From: Campylobacterales bacterium | GTDB taxonomy: Bacteria > Campylobacterota > Campylobacteria > Campylobacterales > QNZT01 | DNA: 6,919 nt | Reading direction: 5' to 3' | Assembly: GCA_027055005.1 (NCBI GenBank) | Contig: JALUNR010000201.1 | Coordinates: 1-6,919, forward strand | Part shown: positions 5,391 through 6,919 of the stretch, in pieces | Numbering within the stretch: position 1 is the first letter of the stretch | How the letters are laid out: each line of letters starts with the position of its first letter | Program-made: the position numbers and the translations under genes | Notes under the pieces: model-generated | What the model was told of the DNA's origin: nothing | Databases searched by the model: none | Seen by the model: the letters and a program-made list of their open reading frames with translations, nothing else

Positions 5391-6575
5391 TTATTTAGTG
5401 AAAAAGTTTGTTATTTCGCCAAAAATTTTATTATTAAAATATATTGAATTTTGTTTGTTATAAATTTTAGATTTTTTAGGATTAAAAATTAAAAAATTTG
5501 CAGGATTACCTACTTCTATGCTATTTGGTTGTAAATTTAGGATATTTGCTGGATTTGTTGATGTTAGTTGTACTAGTTTTGCCATAGAAATTATACCAGT
5601 TTTAACAAGATAAGTGTAAGCTAGTGGTAAAAATTCTTCTATTTCATCTATCCCAAACTCAGCCTTTTCAAAAGGTAAATCTTTATTTGTTATAGATTGT
5701 GGTGAAAAAAGTGAAGTTAGAGTATCTATTTTATTATCTTTTAAAGCTTGTATGAGTAGTTCTTGTTGCAACTTACCTCTAAGTGGTGGATTTATTTTAG
5801 CATAAGTATTGAAACCTTTACAAGCTTCATCTGTTTTAAGAAGATGGTGAAGTGAAACTTCAGTATATAATTTTGGGAAATTTTGTTTTGTCTTTTGGAT
5901 TAAGTTTATTGATTGGATAGTTGAAATAGTATGAAATAGAGTTGGAACTTTGTAGTATTCACTTATTGCTGCTATTTTTGCAACTTCACTTATTTCTCCT
6001 ATTTTTAGTATCCCTGGAAGTCCTAATTCAAATGAAACTTCTGCTTCATTCATAACACCATTGTCGTTTAAAGCTCTATTTTGACAAAAAACAAAAAGAG
6101 GAGATTTATGCATCAGTGCATATTGAGCTAATCTTCTTATGTTGTTTGTGCTTATATCTGAGTTTGTATGTATTATTTTTGCACCAGCTTTTAATAGTAT
6201 AGATATATTATTTAATTTTTCATCTTGATTTAATCCATTGATTTTTAGTATGAAATTTAGCTTTCTATTTTTTAACTCTTTTACAAGTAGTTCAAATGAA
6301 GTTTTTTCTTCTATCATCACATTGGTAACTATTGTCGAAAACCCAGCTTTTAAACTTCTTTTTTCCAATTCATCTAAGTTTTTTATGCTTAGTGTGTTAT
6401 CTCTTAGTGTTATGTTTAAATCTATCATGAGAGGTAGGGCATAAGAGAGGTTTGCATCGACCTCTCTTGCTTCTTTTTTGATTATATTTTTTTGGATAGC
6501 TTTTATGGTATTATTTTGTATTAAAATATCAGTTATTTCTTCATTTACAAGTTTTATATTTTTTATTAATATCAT
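5391..6575 (-). CDS. Dihydroorotase-like protein lacking all catalytic metal ligands (probable non-catalytic PyrC')
   Basis: A 394-residue protein of the class I dihydroorotase / amidohydrolase family. The scaffold is clear: an N-terminal beta-sandwich start, SLKAGFSTIVTN (74-85), EVSLHHLLKTDE (239-250), NPPLRGK (262-268), FGIDEIEEFLPLAYT (307-321) and a C-terminal NPANFLIFNP (357-366). The chemistry is gone. Aligned by eye with Bacillus subtilis PyrC, the HxH pair is Asn 54 and Thr 56, the bridging Asp is Asn 138 or a neighbour, and the next His is Phe 163. The second His falls at Thr 216 (with a His shifted to 215), and the catalytic Asp is Leu 289. It should not hydrolyse dihydroorotate. 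In Pseudomonas an inactive dihydroorotase homologue (PyrC'/PyrX) supports assembly of aspartate transcarbamoylase; that role is my inference here. The reading frame is intact, so it is a pseudoenzyme, not a pseudogene. It is often annotated pyrC2. GGAAAG precedes the ATG. Confidence 0.88.
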   Translation of the reverse strand: MILIKNIKLVNEEITDILIQNNTIKAIQKNIIKKEAREVDANLSYALPLMIDLNITLRDNTLSIKNLDELEKRSLKAGFSTIVTNVMIEEKTSFELLVKELKNRKLNFILKINGLNQDEKLNNISILLKAGAKIIHTNSDISTNNIRRLAQYALMHKSPLFVFCQNRALNDNGVMNEAEVSFELGLPGILKIGEISEVAKIAAISEYYKVPTLFHTISTIQSINLIQKTKQNFPKLYTEVSLHHLLKTDEACKGFNTYAKINPPLRGKLQQELLIQALKDNKIDTLTSLFSPQSITNKDLPFEKAEFGIDEIEEFLPLAYTYLVKTGIISMAKLVQLTSTNPANILNLQPNSIEVGNPANFLIFNPKKSKIYNKQNSIYFNNKIFGEITNFFTK

Positions 6576-6610
6576 ATATTTATACTTTCCTTTATTTTCT
6601 CTCTTAGAAT

Positions 6611-6640
6611 ATTTTACTATAATTATCTTCCAAAAAAATA
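6611..6640 (-). promoter_or_regulatory. Candidate promoter for the dihydroorotase-like gene
   Basis: On the minus strand a T7 tract (within 6631-6640) is followed after about 16 nt by TAAAAT (6616-6611). This would give a leader of about 30 nt. It overlaps the opposite-strand cyclophilin promoter nearly back to back, so the two may compete for polymerase. TATAGT just upstream is an alternative -10. Confidence 0.35.
6618..6623 (+). promoter_or_regulatory. Candidate promoter -10 for the cyclophilin gene
   Basis: A perfect TATAAT preceded by a T-rich stretch (ATTTTAC). Initiation near 6630 gives a leader of about 34 nt that contains the AAAGGA ribosome site. Confidence 0.5.
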
Positions 6641-6663
6641 TAAACAGTTTAAAAGGAAAAAAA

Positions 6664-6919
6664 ATGCTAAAAGAATATGACTTAAATGAGATAAAAGATG
6701 TAAATGGTGCAGTGATTCACACTGAAAAAGGAGATATAAAAGTAGAGCTTTACAAAGATGAAACTCCAAATACAGTAGCAAACTTTGCTCATTTGGCTAA
6801 GAGTGGATTTTATGATGGGTTAAATTTTCACAGAGTAATTCCAGGATTTATGGCTCAAGGTGGTTGTCCACACGGAACTGGAACTGGTGGACCAGACTGG
6901 AGTATAAAATGTGAGTGTG
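6664..6919 (+). CDS. Cyclophilin-type peptidyl-prolyl cis-trans isomerase, N-terminal part
   Basis: 85 codons are visible before the right edge; a complete protein of this type is usually about 160-190 residues. The ATG at 6664 has AAAGGA 7 nt upstream. The protein begins MLKEYDLNEIKDVNGAVIHT. It contains the cyclophilin core: TEKGDIKVELYKDETPNTV (20-38), FAHLAKSGFYDGLNFHRVIP (41-60) and GFMAQGGCPHGTGTGGP (61-77). The catalytic Arg is 57, with Phe 62, Met 63 and Gln 65 lining the active site. It has no signal peptide, so it should be a cytoplasmic PpiB-like enzyme that speeds proline isomerisation in protein folding. It is divergent from the dihydroorotase-like gene. Confidence 0.93.
   Translation, partial: MLKEYDLNEIKDVNGAVIHTEKGDIKVELYKDETPNTVANFAHLAKSGFYDGLNFHRVIPGFMAQGGCPHGTGTGGPDWSIKCEC

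Noticed and set aside
6238..6444. A 68-codon plus-strand open frame inside the dihydroorotase-like gene
   Set aside because: Antisense shadow of Lys/Glu/Leu-rich coding sequence with a Phe/Ser-rich product and no independent support.
5391..6575. Functional dihydroorotase (pyrC) as the annotation
   Set aside because: None of the metal ligands or the catalytic Asp is present, so the active-enzyme label would mislead.

Overview
The window is low-GC DNA with short intergenic gaps. The protein sequences and gene order point to a member of the Campylobacterota, most like Arcobacter/Aliarcobacter: A/T-ending codons, T-rich promoters with little -35 signal, an Arcobacter-style cyclophilin start, and the run ilvC-minD-minE-dprA-ruvX, which I recall as also present in Helicobacter pylori. 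This assignment is inference from recall, not a database search.

Layout. Positions 1-3155 hold a minus-strand cluster, in transcription order ilvC (ketol-acid reductoisomerase), minD, minE, dprA and the first 71 codons of ruvX, whose end lies outside the window. minD/minE and dprA/ruvX overlap as ATGA. ilvC/minD are 18 nt apart. An 87-nt gap before dprA carries its own candidate promoter. Upstream of ilvC on the same strand lies a small secreted protein with a SPOR-like domain (3238-3642). Divergent from it is a plus-strand gene (3766-4902) for a lysine-rich exported protein with repeated valine/proline/tyrosine units and regularly spaced cysteines. Convergent with that gene is a stand-alone response-regulator receiver protein with a GTG start (4919-5332). 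Upstream of the receiver gene is a dihydroorotase-family gene (5391-6575) in which every catalytic metal-ligand position has been replaced. A divergent promoter region then leads to the plus-strand start of a cyclophilin-type peptidyl-prolyl isomerase (6664 to the window edge).

How the genes work together. minD and minE form the oscillating system that positions the division septum. dprA (ssDNA/RecA loading in transformation) and ruvX (RNase H-fold pre-rRNA processing or resolvase-like protein) are nucleic-acid housekeeping genes. ilvC belongs to branched-chain amino acid synthesis. The SPOR-like and repeat proteins form a divergent pair of probable envelope proteins. The dihydroorotase-like protein is best read as a non-catalytic pyrimidine-pathway partner.

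There is no gene-free stretch above about 125 bases. I see no tRNA, rRNA, CRISPR array, insertion sequence or prophage signature. Most of the window is ordinary core genome. The two items most worth a second look are the fully degenerate dihydroorotase homologue and the repeat-containing exported protein.
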